Assembly: GCA_903924445.1 (NCBI GenBank)
Contig: CAIYBQ010000383.1
Span: 1 to 10,317 of the forward strand
Origin: an uncultured Armatimonadota bacterium
Lineage (GTDB): Bacteria; Armatimonadota; Armatimonadia; Armatimonadales; Armatimonadaceae
Length of the DNA: 10,317 bases
Direction: 5' to 3'
The position numbers and the translations under genes are program-made. This document shows, one piece after another, positions 1 to 5,840 of the stretch. The notes beneath the pieces were generated by a model. The model had not been told where the DNA came from. It searched no databases and saw nothing but the letters and a program-made list of their open reading frames with translations. Each line of letters opens with the position of its first letter. Positions within the stretch are counted from its first letter, which is position 1.

Positions 1-786
1 ATTCTGTACATCCAGTGACTTTGACAAAATCGCGATGCTATTTGGCACACCGGATAACAAAACAGAGCGAGACTTTGTAATTATCTCCGCAGTCGGGTCA
101 GATCCATGCACTGGGTAGCCAAGAAGCACATTGATCCAAGCTGGTCGACTTGCAGAGTATTGAAGCGCTGGAGACATCGCCGTCATCAGCCACGCCGGGA
201 TATCACTGTCATCCAGACACTTCACACAAGACGATGCATGCGCTAGCTGTTGGGTTGTCCGTTGCGTTGGCTTAGTGCGGGAAAAGACAATACGCTGCGC
301 CACTGGCTGTGCCGGGATAACCGTCCATCCACCCGATGTCGGAAGTGTGCCAGTGGATGCATACAAACCACGGGCTCTGACGGCGATGCCTGATTCCTTC
401 GCACTAATCTCAAGGGCGACTGCACTCTCTGCATCACGGTCCGTAAACAACGCCGGGATGACTTGAATAAAGCGGTCCGGTGTAGATTTGCCCAGAATCT
501 CAATACTGATCTTCGGCCAGCACCATTTAATCGATACCGGGAGCTGCCGTAGCGGTTTGATTGACTTGCCAACCTTGATGCCAAACTCGATCGAGTGCCC
601 ACCCTGCCGGATAATGCCATCGGATGTAAGCTTCCACCCATCACTGATGTAAATGTCTTGCCATGTTCCACCAAGGAGCGACTCAAAGACGGGATGCCCG
701 GCTGACTGAATACTCCTCAGCCACTGGGCTGGAAATGGATCTGTAAGCGCACTGGGAGGCGCGAGCCGCGGCAATACATTACGCAT
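1..786 (-). CDS. Unrecognised protein, N-terminal 262 residues (runs off left edge)
   Basis: A reading frame stays open on the minus strand from an ATG at 786-784 to the window edge, 262 codons without a stop. An in-frame TAG lies just upstream at 792-790, so this ATG is the first possible methionine start. The start reads MRNVLPRLAPPSALTDPFPAQW. I do not recognise the family. The N-terminus is neither strongly hydrophobic nor a convincing signal peptide, and I see no membrane segment. Visible features are a Trp-rich, beta-like stretch (residues about 35-100, including WQDIYISDGWKL and IKWCWPKISIEI), one CxxC pair (SCVKC, about residue 190) and no clear catalytic motif. The nearest Shine-Dalgarno-like string (GAGG) is 12 bases from the ATG, which is long. 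It is divergent from the trp leader, with only 65 bases between the two start codons. Confidence is high that it is coding, nil for function. Confidence 0.75.
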   Translation of the reverse strand, partial: MRNVLPRLAPPSALTDPFPAQWLRSIQSAGHPVFESLLGGTWQDIYISDGWKLTSDGIIRQGGHSIEFGIKVGKSIKPLRQLPVSIKWCWPKISIEILGKSTPDRFIQVIPALFTDRDAESAVALEISAKESGIAVRARGLYASTGTLPTSGGWTVIPAQPVAQRIVFSRTKPTQRTTQQLAHASSCVKCLDDSDIPAWLMTAMSPALQYSASRPAWINVLLGYPVHGSDPTAEIITKSRSVLLSGVPNSIAILSKSLDVQN

Positions 787-792
787 GCACTA

Positions 793-820
793 CATATACC
801 TCAGCCCCGTGGCATGTGAA
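793..820 (-). promoter_or_regulatory. Candidate promoter of the leftward gene, possibly giving a leaderless mRNA
   Basis: On the minus strand TTCACA (820-815) and TATATG (798-793) are separated by 16 bases, matching 5/6 and 4/6 of the sigma-70-type consensus. A start site about 7 bases after the -10 box would fall at or next to the A of the ATG at 786, which would give a leaderless transcript and would explain the weak ribosome binding site. This is pattern matching only. I could not find an equally good plus-strand promoter for the trp leader in 720-850. Confidence 0.3.
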
Positions 821-851
821 GCCGTAAAAATGGTAACGTCAGGTCATTGTG

Positions 852-917
852 ATGCTGTTGCGAATGACCGATATTCAGATGTGGAGCTGGCACCGCCAGT
901 CTCACCTCCACGTCTAA
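852..917 (+). CDS. trpL: trp operon leader peptide (attenuation peptide)
   Basis: A 21-codon ORF starts at ATG 852 and ends at TAA 915-917; an internal ATG at 864 would give 17 residues. Its second half reads MWSWHRQSHLHV. It has two Trp codons, at 882-884 and 888-890, separated by one Ser codon. An AGGT Shine-Dalgarno-like string (841-844) lies 7 bases before ATG 852, which favours the longer form. In known ribosome-mediated trp attenuation, stalling at closely spaced Trp codons reports low charged tRNA-Trp. Here those codons lie inside the first strand of an RNA hairpin, and the stop codon lies just past its second strand, as that mechanism needs. The peptide itself is expected to have no other role. 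It is far too short for gene finders, and the call rests on the combination with the downstream terminator and trpE. Confidence 0.82.
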   Translation: MLLRMTDIQMWSWHRQSHLHV

Positions 918-982
918 GCGCCTCGCAATCAGCACATTCCCAGTTCAACAGTACAGGCAGGTCAGACGGACCTGCTTTTTTT
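878..982 (+). promoter_or_regulatory. trp attenuator: mutually exclusive RNA hairpins upstream of trpE
   Basis: Four segments can be read directly. Strand 1 (GATGTGGAG, 878-886, overlapping the first Trp codon) pairs with strand 2 (CTCCACGTC, 906-914) over 9 pairs with one G-U. Inside that loop CTGGC (887-891) pairs with GCCAG (895-899). Strand 2 can instead pair with strand 3: GTCT (899-902) with AGAC (964-967) and ACCT (904-907) with AGGT (959-962), across a single C-C mismatch. A second option is CGTCT (911-915) with AGACG (964-968). Strand 3 (957-963) pairs perfectly with strand 4 (969-975) to make the terminator. A ribosome stalled at the Trp codons opens 1:2, frees strand 2 for the antiterminator and lets trpE be transcribed. 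A ribosome reaching the stop at 915 covers strand 2, and the terminator forms. The pairings are seen; the mechanism is inferred from the enterobacterial model. Confidence 0.75.
957..982 (+). terminator. Intrinsic terminator (attenuator 3:4 hairpin) before trpE
   Basis: GCAGGTC (957-963), a 5-base loop AGACG, and GACCTGC (969-975) form a perfect 7-pair stem followed at once by seven T residues (976-982). This is a textbook rho-independent terminator. It ends 10 bases before the trpE ATG with no gene behind it except the leader peptide, so its position only makes sense as a conditional terminator. Confidence 0.88.
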
Positions 983-992
983 GTGGCAAGCT

Positions 993-2519
993 ATGTATTC
1001 AACTGAAATCACACCAGATCGACAAACATTTCACCAGCTGGCTAAGCAAGGAAATGTCATCCCCATCACACGCGAAGTCCTCGCGGACATGGAAACGCCT
1101 GTTTCGGTCTTTCGGAGATTTGTTGACCGCCCAAATGCATTTCTACTCGAATCCGTCGCCGGTGGCGAACGCCTGGCCAGATACTCATTTCTTGGTGCAG
1201 ATCCTAAATGTAGCTTTCGTGCGCGCGGAAATACGATTCTGTTCACTCAGAATGACTCTGTAACCGAGACCGAGCTGCAATCGGGTGAAGAACCGATGCA
1301 GGTGATTCAGAAAATTCTCGGGGATGTACGCTTTGTTGACCGACCGGGTCTCCCACGCTTTGTCGGAGGTGCACTTGGCTACATCGGGTGGGACTGGATA
1401 AAACACCTGGAGCCGATTCCTGCAACGGCAGCTGATGATACTGGCGTCGATGACATCCATATGTTCCTCGTTGACACAATGGTCATCTTCGATCACGTGA
1501 AACACCGGCTCATCTTTTTGACGAATGCTCACTGCCCGGATGGTGCCAATCTCGATCAGGTCTACGATGATGCATGTGCGGCACTAAATCAGCTGGAAGC
1601 GGATGCGCTTGCACCGCGCCCGGATGGCCCAACGCGACACGCGCAGAAGGCTCAATCTCCGCCCCCGGATGGTCACTGGGATATGAATCTCAATCGGGAT
1701 GACTATGACCGGATGATTTCAACCGCGAAAGAGTACATCACCGCCGGTGACATCATCCAAGTCGTCCTCGCACAACGCTTCACTCGTCCTCTAAATGCCG
1801 ATCCATTCGATATTTACCGGACACTCCGCGCCATTAATCCAAGCCCGTACATGTACTATCTGCAGTTCGATACCGGGACCACACTCGTCGGCGCATCCCC
1901 AGAAGTCCTCGTCACAGAAGATGACCGAAAAGTTACGATCCGGCCAATCGCAGGAACACGCCCACGTGGAGCATCCCGTGCTGAAGATGACCAGCTTGCA
2001 GCCGAGCTTCTAGCGGATGAAAAAGAGCGGGCAGAACACATCATGCTCGTCGATCTCGCACGCAATGACATCGGACGCGTATGTAAATACGGAAGCGTTC
2101 GCGTTGATGAGTTGATGGTTATTGAGCGCTATTCACATGTGATGCATATTGTTAGCAATGTTGTTGGTGAGCTTGCACCCGATCGTAATGCATTCGATCT
2201 CCTTCGGGCTACTTTTCCAGCGGGAACACTCTCAGGGGCCCCTAAAGTTCGAGCGATGCAAATCATTGATGAACTCGAACCCTGTAGACGGGGAACCTAT
2301 GGCGGAGCGATTGGCTATCTGTCCTATAAAGGCTCGTTTGATGCGTGTATCACGCTGCGAACGGCACTAATTCGGGATGGTCTTGTCCACGTTCAGGCCG
2401 GGGGAGGCATCGTTGCTGACTCTGTGGCTGACACGGAATACATCGAAACCGTAAACAAAAGCGGGGCAATCCGACGCGCGGTCGAGCTGGCGGAAAAAGG
2501 GTTGGATCAGCGCAAATGA
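993..2519 (+). CDS. trpE: Anthranilate synthase component I
   Basis: TrpE converts chorismate and ammonia, supplied by TrpG, to anthranilate, the first committed step of tryptophan synthesis in the cytosol. The 508-residue product has the normal length for a free-standing subunit. The N-terminal regulatory domain carries LLES (about 50-53) and GGERLARYSFLG, the conserved feedback Trp-binding region. The chorismate-binding domain (about 230-500) shows GTRPRG, EHIMLVDLARNDIGRV, PAGTLSGAPKVRAMQIIDE, RGTYGGAIGY, and QAGGGIVADS before a final ETVNKSGAI. All expected active-site blocks are present, so it looks functional. I chose ATG 993. An in-frame TTG at 981 lies inside the terminator T-tract and is unlikely. 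The ribosome binding site is poor (GGCAAG). It is the first structural gene after the attenuator and its stop overlaps the next start (ATGA). Confidence 0.97.
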   Translation: MYSTEITPDRQTFHQLAKQGNVIPITREVLADMETPVSVFRRFVDRPNAFLLESVAGGERLARYSFLGADPKCSFRARGNTILFTQNDSVTETELQSGEEPMQVIQKILGDVRFVDRPGLPRFVGGALGYIGWDWIKHLEPIPATAADDTGVDDIHMFLVDTMVIFDHVKHRLIFLTNAHCPDGANLDQVYDDACAALNQLEADALAPRPDGPTRHAQKAQSPPPDGHWDMNLNRDDYDRMISTAKEYITAGDIIQVVLAQRFTRPLNADPFDIYRTLRAINPSPYMYYLQFDTGTTLVGASPEVLVTEDDRKVTIRPIAGTRPRGASRAEDDQLAAELLADEKERAEHIMLVDLARNDIGRVCKYGSVRVDELMVIERYSHVMHIVSNVVGELAPDRNAFDLLRATFPAGTLSGAPKVRAMQIIDELEPCRRGTYGGAIGYLSYKGSFDACITLRTALIRDGLVHVQAGGGIVADSVADTEYIETVNKSGAIRRAVELAEKGLDQRK

Positions 2520-2881
2520 TGAAGCGACGGCGCATTCTGCCAGATAGACAACGTCCGCAGATCGACTCCAATGATCTCCAAAGGATGGGGCAGCTGATTT
2601 CCAAGCGGATGGTTATGACGTGCCCCGGCTGCTCTGAAATTCTGAGGCCATCGTGTGAGGGTGGAGAACTGCAAATCGGTTCCAGTCCTGATATGACCGG
2701 CGTCATTAACAATCAACAAAGCATGCCACGCCTGATATTTCAATGCAAACGCTGCTTTCGCATCGCCGGCTGGATCCAAGGGGATGTCTGGGTACAGGAA
2801 TATGACCTGGATGATGATGAATCACGCTGGGATCACCTTGAACTAGATGACCACCCTATTGGCGAAAGGCTCCCTGAGTGA
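2516..2881 (+). CDS. Small zinc-ribbon-like protein in the trp operon
   Basis: A 121-residue protein whose ATG (2516) overlaps the trpE stop in an ATGA; a second ATG follows directly at 2519. It has a very basic start (MMKRRRILPDRQR), then CPGC at 36-39, a lone Cys at 47, and CKRC at 77-80, then a strongly acidic tail (DLDDDESRWDHLELDD). Two CxxC knuckles about 40 residues apart fit a treble-clef or zinc-ribbon fold that binds one zinc. I do not recognise a named family and no catalytic motif is visible. Its tight coupling between trpE and trpG suggests a role linked to anthranilate synthase or its control, for example protein-protein or RNA contact, but this is inference from position only. 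Confidence is high that it is a gene, low for function. Confidence 0.8.
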   Translation: MMKRRRILPDRQRPQIDSNDLQRMGQLISKRMVMTCPGCSEILRPSCEGGELQIGSSPDMTGVINNQQSMPRLIFQCKRCFRIAGWIQGDVWVQEYDLDDDESRWDHLELDDHPIGERLPE

Positions 2882-2882
2882 C

Positions 2883-3206
2883 ATGGAACCGCATAAAATC
2901 GTGATTTTTCGCTCTCGAAAGACTGGACTGCAGCCGGATGCCAATGGCGACATGGCAACCCAAATGTCGGGGCTTGTAACAACCGTTCCAGGCTATATCA
3001 GCCATAAAACGTTTCACCACGCGGATGGAGAAACCGTGACACTCGGTGAGTTCGAATCCTTGGATGCCATCCACAGCTGGGGGAATCACCCTGAACATAG
3101 GGCCGCACAGGCGATGGGGCAGCAACTTTGGTACGAAAACTACGAGCTAACCATCTGTGATATTCACTCCCGGACGACATTCAACCGGGACAAGGCAACG
3201 CAATGA
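2883..3206 (+). CDS. ABM-domain protein (antibiotic biosynthesis monooxygenase-like)
   Basis: A 107-residue protein beginning MEPHKIVIFRSRK, one base after the stop of the zinc-ribbon gene. The pattern of a first beta strand (KIVIFRSR), VPGYISHKTF (35-44), a beta strand GETVTLGEFES, then W66, HPEHRAAQAMG (69-79) and WYENYELTICDI is typical of the ABM ferredoxin-like fold in small stand-alone proteins. Family members are dimers that include cofactor-free oxygenases and heme-degrading enzymes, and many are uncharacterised. The substrate is unknown here. An in-frame ATG at 2847 would add 12 residues, but it lies within the previous gene and the family-like sequence starts at 2883. Its stop overlaps the trpG start (ATGA, 3203-3206), so translation of TrpG is probably coupled to it. 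It could act on an aromatic intermediate or be a non-catalytic partner; the sequence does not decide. Confidence 0.85.
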   Translation: MEPHKIVIFRSRKTGLQPDANGDMATQMSGLVTTVPGYISHKTFHHADGETVTLGEFESLDAIHSWGNHPEHRAAQAMGQQLWYENYELTICDIHSRTTFNRDKATQ

Positions 3207-3775
3207 TCTTTGTTATCGATAATTACGACTCCTTTACGTACAACATCGTCCACTACCTCGGCGAACTGGGCGCTGAAATGGTCATTAAGCGCAATGATAT
3301 GGTCACCGTGGATGAGATTATTACGATGGCGCCAAGCCACCTTCTGGTATCGCCTGGGCCGTGCTCACCAACTGAGGCTGGCATATCGGTCGAAGCAATC
3401 ACCCGCTGCGCAGGGCTCTTTCCAATCCTTGGCGTCTGCCTTGGACACCAATCCATTGGACAGGCCTTCGGAGGAAAAGTTGTTCGCGCAGGACGACTCA
3501 TGCACGGAAAGACAAGTCAGATCCGCCATTTGGACACAGGTGTGTTTGAAGGGATGCCAAATCCGTTCGTCGCGACGCGTTACCACTCCCTCACCATCGA
3601 GCAAGCAAGCCTTCCGGACTGCCTCGAAGTGACAGCTACGGCTGTGGATGATGGAGAAATAATGGGCATTCGTCACCGGACACTTCCGATCGAAGGCGTC
3701 CAGTTTCATCCCGAGAGCGTCTTGACGGAAGATGGAAAGCGACTCTTGGGGAATTTCCTGAGGCAACGGTGCTAG
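3203..3775 (+). CDS. trpG: Anthranilate synthase component II (glutamine amidotransferase)
   Basis: TrpG is the class I glutamine amidotransferase that hydrolyses glutamine and channels ammonia to TrpE. It may also serve p-aminobenzoate synthase, since TrpG and PabA cannot be told apart by motif alone. The 190-residue protein has the family length. Visible blocks are IDNYDSFTYN (5-14), SPGPCSP (50-56), the nucleophile elbow GVCLGHQ with Cys79, RYHSLTIE (126-133), and EGVQFHPESVLT with His169 and Glu171 completing the triad. AAGG (3192-3195) lies 7 bases before the ATG, and the start overlaps the upstream stop. It is the last intact gene of the attenuated operon. Directly downstream lies a partial second copy of its own 3' end. 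Confidence 0.97.
   Translation: MIFVIDNYDSFTYNIVHYLGELGAEMVIKRNDMVTVDEIITMAPSHLLVSPGPCSPTEAGISVEAITRCAGLFPILGVCLGHQSIGQAFGGKVVRAGRLMHGKTSQIRHLDTGVFEGMPNPFVATRYHSLTIEQASLPDCLEVTATAVDDGEIMGIRHRTLPIEGVQFHPESVLTEDGKRLLGNFLRQRC
3681..3756 (+). repeat. 76-base direct repeat inside the trpG 3' end (second copy at 3850-3925)
   Basis: Bases 3681-3756 are identical to 3850-3925, an offset of 169. The block covers the end of the active-site region (His169, Glu171) and the following helix. Outside it the copies match imperfectly. Downstream, 4 of 19 bases differ before both reach a TAG. Upstream there are substitutions, a 2-base gap and then loss of clear alignment. A perfect core with diverged flanks is what gene conversion, or partial repair between old paralogous copies, would leave. 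Confidence 0.93.
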
Positions 3776-3790
3776 GTTTCAGGTTGTTGT

Positions 3791-3944
3791 GACAGCTCAG
3801 CTGCCGCATCGTCTCGTGATGACGGGGAAATAATTGGCATTCGGCACCGCACTTCCGATCGAAGGCGTCCAGTTTCATCCCGAGAGCGTCTTGACGGAAG
3901 ATGGAAAGCGACTCTTGGGGAATTTTCTAAGACAACGGAGCTAG
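3791..3944 (+). pseudogene. Frameshifted relic of the trpG 3' end
   Basis: This stretch aligns with the last 145 or so bases of trpG. Reading from 3791 gives DDGEIIGIRHR, parallel to DDGEIMGIRHR in TrpG. Then a 2-base deletion relative to trpG (CACCGCAC against CACCGGACAC, near 3848) shifts the frame. From there the next frame reads TrpG-like sequence through the HPES motif to a TAG at 3942-3944. There is no start codon with a ribosome binding site and no amidotransferase N-terminus or nucleophile Cys, so it cannot make an enzyme. It may be the remains of a tandem second trpG/pabA, or of a rearrangement that joined the trpE-G block to the convergent thrS-trpDC block. Confidence 0.85.
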
Positions 3945-3952
3945 TACCAAGA

Positions 3953-3976
3953 GCGCAGATGACCTTGATACTGCGC
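3953..3976. terminator. Inverted repeat between convergent operons (weak terminator candidate)
   Basis: GCGCAG (3953-3958) and CTGCGC (3971-3976) are perfect inverted copies around a 12-base loop, in the only free space between the trpG relic and the end of trpC. No T-tract follows on the plus strand. On the minus strand only TCTTGG follows. It may act on both converging transcripts, but it is a poor match to an intrinsic terminator. Confidence 0.25.
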
Positions 3977-3998
3977 AAGCTACGCTGCAACAAGCCAT

Positions 3999-4811
3999 TT
4001 ACGCTTGGATTGATCGTCCCAGAAGCTGTTTTGTCGCAGCCGTGATGTCATCCTGACGCATCAATGCTTCGCCGACCAAAACTGCATCCGCGCCTGCATC
4101 GACAACTGTCTTTACATCTGCATTCGTCAGGATCCCAGATTCTGCCACAGCGGTGATCCCAGCCCCAAAATGGCTTGCCAAAGACCCAAATGTGCCTAAA
4201 TCGACACTGAAATCATGCAGATTCCGGTTATTTACGCCGATGAGAGTCGCTCCTGATGCCAACGCAATCTCAAGCTCAGCTGCATCATGTACTTCAACCA
4301 AGGCATCCATACCAAGGCTCTCAGCAGTGGTCCGGAGCTCTGCCAGCCTTGCAGCACTCGGTGTGGCAGCGACAATCAACAGGATTGCATCCGCCCCAAG
4401 AACCCTCGCCTCATAAACTTGAACCGGATCGATCATGAAGTCCTTGCGCAAGAGTGGCAATGCAACCGCATCCCGCACCAACTGGAGGTAATCCGGGCTT
4501 CCCTGGAAGTACGAAACGTCTGTGAGGACACTCAAACACGTCGCTCCACCTTGTTCATAGCACTTTGCGATCGACACCGGGTCGAAATCGGCACGAATTA
4601 CACCCTTGCTCGGACTCGCCTTCTTGATTTCGGCTATCAGAGCACAGGGAGGCCCCGCGGCTTCGATTGCTTTGCGGAAGCTTCGCGTGGCTGGCATCGC
4701 CATTGCACGCTCCATTAGACGCACTTTTTCGGGTACAGATGCCTTCAAGGGCGCAATTTCCGTGCGCTTGGTAGCGATGATTCGGTCTAACACCGTTGGA
4801 GTTGAACTCAT
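3999..4811 (-). CDS. trpC: Indole-3-glycerol phosphate synthase
   Basis: TrpC closes the pyrrole ring of carboxyphenylaminodeoxyribulose phosphate to give indole-3-glycerol phosphate. The 270-residue (beta/alpha)8 barrel is a single-function enzyme with no fused TrpF. The catalytic set is intact: Glu61 and Lys63 in IAEIKKASPSKG, Lys123 in LLRKDFMIDP, Glu173 in LVEVHDAAEL, Asn194 in IGVNNRNL, Glu224 in AVAESGI, then the phosphate-binding VGEALM. The spacing follows the well-studied archaeal enzyme (Glu51, Lys53, Lys110, Glu159, Asn180, Glu210). The ATG (4811) overlaps the trpD stop by four bases (ATGA) and has no strong ribosome binding site of its own, so it is probably translationally coupled to trpD. 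It is the last gene of this operon and converges on the trpG relic. Confidence 0.97.
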   Translation of the reverse strand: MSSTPTVLDRIIATKRTEIAPLKASVPEKVRLMERAMAMPATRSFRKAIEAAGPPCALIAEIKKASPSKGVIRADFDPVSIAKCYEQGGATCLSVLTDVSYFQGSPDYLQLVRDAVALPLLRKDFMIDPVQVYEARVLGADAILLIVAATPSAARLAELRTTAESLGMDALVEVHDAAELEIALASGATLIGVNNRNLHDFSVDLGTFGSLASHFGAGITAVAESGILTNADVKTVVDAGADAVLVGEALMRQDDITAATKQLLGRSIQA

Positions 4812-5839
4812 CCGCGTGACAAACGATTCGATAAGTCAATTAGCTCCTGCAGTTTTGCAAGCGCTGCACCGGATGCAATCGCATCCTGAGCCATTCGGAC
4901 ACCTTCCACCAATGTGCTTGTCTTTCCCGAGACCAACAGACCAGCACCTGCATTGATGGCAATCAAATCCGTACGGGCGCGGTCACTGCCTTTAAGGACA
5001 CTCAGCAAAATGTCAGCATTCTCTGCCGCATTCTCACCCGCACTTACTTCCTGGGGCGAGCTTTCAACAATACCAACATCCCCGGGATACAAATACCCCG
5101 TGGTGACGATGCCTCCCACCAACTCAGCAGTGAATGTCCGACCAAAGGTGGAAATCTCATCCAGGCCCGCCTCACCATGAACAACCAGTGCATGGACACA
5201 TCCAAGCGAATCCATCACGTGAGCCAGCTGCTCACACAGACTGACGTGATACACGCCAAGGACCTGGCGTTGCGCTCCAGCAGGGTTAGTTAAGGGACCA
5301 AGGACATTGAAGACTGTACGGAAGCCAAGCTCCGCACGCACGGATGCCGCATGACGCATCGCTGGATGCAGGTTACGTGCAAAGAGAAATCCGATTCCGA
5401 TGGTGTCCACGCAGTAGCCAACCTGCACGGATGTCAGGTCCATGGCGACGCCAAGGGCCTCGAGTACATCCGCTGAACCTGCTTTACTCGTCACCGCTCG
5501 ATTACCATGCTTCGCGACAGCAACACCACACGCAGCACTCACAATGGCCGCACCGGTAGAGATATTGAATGTCTTGATGACATCCCCACCTGTGCCACAT
5601 GTGTCAATGAGGTTTTCACGAACGGTTGGAACCTTCATCGCACGCGCACGCATCGCCTTCGCAAAGCCTGCAATCTCATCCACTGTCTCACCGCGAACAC
5701 GGAGACCCGCAAGCAATGCACCAATCTGGGCATTGCTTGCATCACCATCCATGATTACGCCCATGGCATCCATGGCTTCTTGCTGTGTGAGGTGAATTCC
5801 GGAAACGACGCGCTCAAGCGCAAGCTGAATCGGAGACAT
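4808..5839 (-). CDS. trpD: Anthranilate phosphoribosyltransferase
   Basis: TrpD joins anthranilate to phosphoribosyl pyrophosphate, the second pathway step. The 343-residue protein has the expected length. It shows the N-terminal helical domain (to about 70), DTCGTGGDVIKTFNIST with the PRPP-binding GTGGD at 82-86, KHGNRAVTSKAGSADVLEALG (110-130) for anthranilate and magnesium binding, FNVLGPLTNPA (about 177-187) and GLDEIS with the metal-binding Asp-Glu at 227-228. All key residues are present. The start codon is one base past the thrS stop and has a near-perfect ribosome binding site. The end overlaps trpC. The gene is in a different transcript from trpE-trpG, so its dose need not follow the attenuator. 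Confidence 0.97.
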   Translation of the reverse strand: MSPIQLALERVVSGIHLTQQEAMDAMGVIMDGDASNAQIGALLAGLRVRGETVDEIAGFAKAMRARAMKVPTVRENLIDTCGTGGDVIKTFNISTGAAIVSAACGVAVAKHGNRAVTSKAGSADVLEALGVAMDLTSVQVGYCVDTIGIGFLFARNLHPAMRHAASVRAELGFRTVFNVLGPLTNPAGAQRQVLGVYHVSLCEQLAHVMDSLGCVHALVVHGEAGLDEISTFGRTFTAELVGGIVTTGYLYPGDVGIVESSPQEVSAGENAAENADILLSVLKGSDRARTDLIAINAGAGLLVSGKTSTLVEGVRMAQDAIASGAALAKLQELIDLSNRLSRG

Positions 5840-5840
5840 C

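Noticed and set aside
243..686. A 147-codon minus-strand frame inside the left region.
   Set aside because: It is out of frame with the 262-codon open frame covering the same bases, and its product is Arg/Ser-rich in the way of a shadow frame.
885..899. TGGCACCGC in the trp leader matches the core of the T-box antiterminator sequence (UGGNACCGC).
   Set aside because: The ACCGC part does not take part in the downstream terminator stem, there is no room for a stem I with a specifier loop, and the motif is part of a local CTGGC/GCCAG hairpin inside the leader peptide gene. The Trp-codon leader explains the region better.
981..992. In-frame TTG at 981 as an earlier trpE start.
   Set aside because: It lies within the terminator T-tract with no ribosome binding site, and TrpE conservation begins after the ATG at 993.
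2847..2882. An ATG at 2847 as the start of the ABM protein.
   Set aside because: The extra 12 residues fall inside the previous gene and do not resemble the family; ATG 2883 is one base past the upstream stop and starts directly at the first beta strand.
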